Positions 18,967 through 20,095 of a stretch of 20,095 bases of DNA are shown here, one piece after another. The notes beneath the pieces are model-generated. The model made no database searches. It was not told the origin of the DNA and saw only the letters and a list, made by a program, of their open reading frames with translations. The stretch's first letter is position 1; each line of letters opens with the position of its first letter. Origin of the DNA: Elysia marginata (taxonomy: Eukaryota > Mollusca > Gastropoda > Plakobranchidae); NCBI GenBank assembly GCA_019649035.1, contig BMAT01000929.1:762686-782780 (forward strand), given 5' to 3'. The position numbers and the translations under genes are program-made.

Positions 18967-20000
18967 AAACTGGAAATGATAATGAAACGGGTAAAGCCAG
19001 ATGCTGGTGGCTCCAGCAGTGCAGAGAATAGCCCCCTCAAGGTAACAGGAGGAACCCCAACAATGAGCCAGGCAAACTCCTCCCAGGTTTCACCCACTGA
19101 GGGTGAGGAAAAACCATTGGTGGAGAGCAGCAGACCAGCCAGTAGCCCTGAAGAAGAAGCTGTGGGCACGCCGCAAGAGGGTCAAGCCATAGAGCCCATT
19201 AGTGATGCTATGATGTCCTCTTTCTATGTACAGGAAGGAGATGACTCTCCTCTCACTAATTCCACAACTGCTGCCTCAGGGGTGGTCCGTAGTGCATCCT
19301 CTGGGGATATTTTGGATAGCCCAAATGAGGAAGGGCCTAGAGAGGGTAATGCTGTGAGCTCATCTCAGCTAAACACTTCCAGTAGCAGTCTTACCTCAAC
19401 TCCTACTAAGACAGATGTGGACGGGGAGTCTAGCAAGCCTAGATTTAAGTCACCGCTTCTTCAGCAGCTGGTGGAGAACAAGGGCACCAACGGAGGAGAC
19501 AGCTCAACACCCAAGTTCAAATCTCCCTTGTTGCAAAACCTCTTGGGCAAGACACGTGTCGGCGCCCGCATGGGTCTTTCAGCCAGCATGGGTGATCTGA
19601 GTCCCAACAAGGAGGTGGCAGGAGGCACTGGTCAGTCAGCTTTGTCCAGCAGTAATGACAACTCAACCTCGAACTCCTTGATGACCACATCAATGATTGG
19701 TGGTATCAATAGCAGTTCAGTCAAGGAACTTGAGAGGCAAGAGCAGGGAGAAGTTGATAAGGATGAAGATACGTCTTTACATCAGAAGCATTCAATTTCC
19801 AATGGGGTGCGTTTTGATGGGGAGGACAATGGGGATTTTTCCCACAAAAAAGATGATGCTCCTGGCACTCCCTCTAATGGTGTCCTCATGGGAGACTCTG
19901 CTCTAGGTTCCAGTATCGGCTTTACCATGGGCCAGTCCAGTCAGTCGGTCATCTCAAATGGTCATCACAAAACCCTTAATCTGGACATGGACGACTCCAG
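18967..20000 (+). CDS. MAP7: MAP7-like gene, exon 9 (end of MAP7 domain, acidic tail with FKSPLLQ repeats)
   Basis: This is the longest exon, 1034 bases, from tttatttatcag (ending 18966) to CTCCAG|gtaagg at 20001. It starts in phase 0 and ends with two bases of a codon, so the protein continues. It encodes residues 485-828. KLEMIMKRVKPD completes the MAP7 domain (vertebrate form RLEEIMKRTR). The rest is a disordered, Ser-, Gly-, Asn- and Glu-rich acidic tail. Distinct features are PRFKSPLLQQLVE (642-654) and PKFKSPLLQNLLGK (666-679), two copies of one motif with phenylalanines 24 residues apart, and SASSGDILDSP (593-603) and SASMGDLSP (689-697), a second duplicated phrase. Such islands of hydrophobic residues in a disordered tail usually serve as short docking sites. 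I do not know their partner. The typical C-terminal end of vertebrate MAP7 is not reached. Confidence 0.93.
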
Positions 20001-20095
20001 GTAAGGCCTTGTAACTTTTTCTTCAAAATTGTAATCAGGGAAAGATAAAGGGCATAGAAATTATTGTGTGAGTGCATGTGTGAGGTCATTTAAGT
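20001..20095 (+). other. start of the next intron, cut by the window edge
   Basis: A strong donor (CAG|gtaagg) opens an intron, and the frame of exon 9 would need its missing third base from beyond the window. The remaining 95 bases are AT-rich. Confidence 0.8.

Larger units (their letters stand above)
2149..20000 (+). other. MAP7: MAP7 / ensconsin family gene, partial locus (9 exons)
   Basis: Nine exons with AG/GT borders and matching phases join into one open frame of 828 codons from the ATG at 2151, with two bases left over. The product is a microtubule-associated protein. MAP7 family proteins bind the microtubule lattice and recruit kinesin-1 through the MAP7 domain. The domain is recognised here by EEYKARLAEKRRQAREK at its start and ERLQRKKKLEMIMKR at its end, separated by about 120 E/R/K-rich residues in exons 6-9. 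Everything N-terminal of it is basic and Ser/Pro-rich. Everything C-terminal is acidic and Ser-rich. Exons are clearly richer in G+C than the introns. The gene runs beyond 20000, because the last exon ends in CAG|gtaagg inside a codon. Whether coding exons lie upstream of 2149 is open. Vertebrates have four paralogues (MAP7, MAP7D1-3). An invertebrate usually has one, so the symbol denotes the family and not a specific orthologue. Confidence 0.88.

Noticed and set aside
1-20095. A bacterial-type or novel defence/mobile system
   Set aside because: There are no closely packed genes, ribosome binding sites, CRISPR-like spaced repeats or recombinase-like frames. Everything coding that can be supported is one spliced animal-type gene.

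Overview
This is a eukaryotic genomic window, AT-rich and intron-dominated, carrying the middle of one multi-exon gene on the + strand. I read the gene as a MAP7 / ensconsin family member (MAP7 domain-containing, MAP7D-like), a microtubule-associated protein that in animals recruits and activates kinesin-1. The evidence is a charged helical segment that opens with EEYKARLAEKRRQAREK and closes with ERLQRKKKLEMIMKR. These are the two ends of the MAP7 domain, and vertebrate MAP7 and MAP7D1 have close counterparts (LAEKRRxARE and RKKRLEEIMKR). Long AT-rich introns, two (TC)n microsatellites, a LINE-like 3' tail and a TAGATC-type repeat suggest a lophotrochozoan, most likely a mollusc and perhaps a heterobranch gastropod. 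That taxonomic guess is weak.

Layout. Bases 1-2148 lie upstream of the first exon I can support. They are mostly AT-rich, with a few coding-looking patches on the minus strand, the best at 1-93. Nine exons follow: 2149-2298, 6106-6312, 8785-9020, 10288-10335, 12660-12710, 16769-17244, 17755-17935, 18315-18419 and 18967-20000. Every junction is AG/GT and every reading phase matches (1-1, 1-1, 1-0, 0-0, 0-0, 0-2, 2-0, 0-0, 0-2). This gives one open frame of 828 codons counted from the ATG at 2151, plus two bases carried over the last donor. Neither end of the gene is proven to be inside the window. The last exon clearly splices onward at 20001. The first may be an internal exon or may hold the start codon.

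Protein plan, numbered from that ATG: residues 1-50 Gly-rich then basic; about 50-352 Ser/Pro/Arg/Lys-rich, disordered and basic; about 353-497 the MAP7 domain, an E/R/K-rich long helix or coiled coil spread over four exons; about 498-828 an acidic, Ser-rich disordered tail. The tail holds a duplicated FKSPLLQ motif (644-650 and 668-674) and a duplicated SASxGD motif. By family knowledge the basic region favours microtubule binding and the MAP7 domain binds the kinesin-1 stalk. The classical N-terminal microtubule-binding coiled coil of vertebrate MAP7 is not visible in these exons.

Introns hold two long (TC)n tracts (6957-7020, 15149-15219), a LINE-like 3' end on the minus strand (about 14543-14600), a GC-richer island (about 15225-15735) that could be an internal promoter, and small tandem and inverted repeats. 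I see no bacterial-type operon, CRISPR array, rRNA or tRNA. The most useful leads are the conserved-looking tail motifs, the small symmetric exons, the very long AG-free stretch before exon 1, and the internal GC-rich island.
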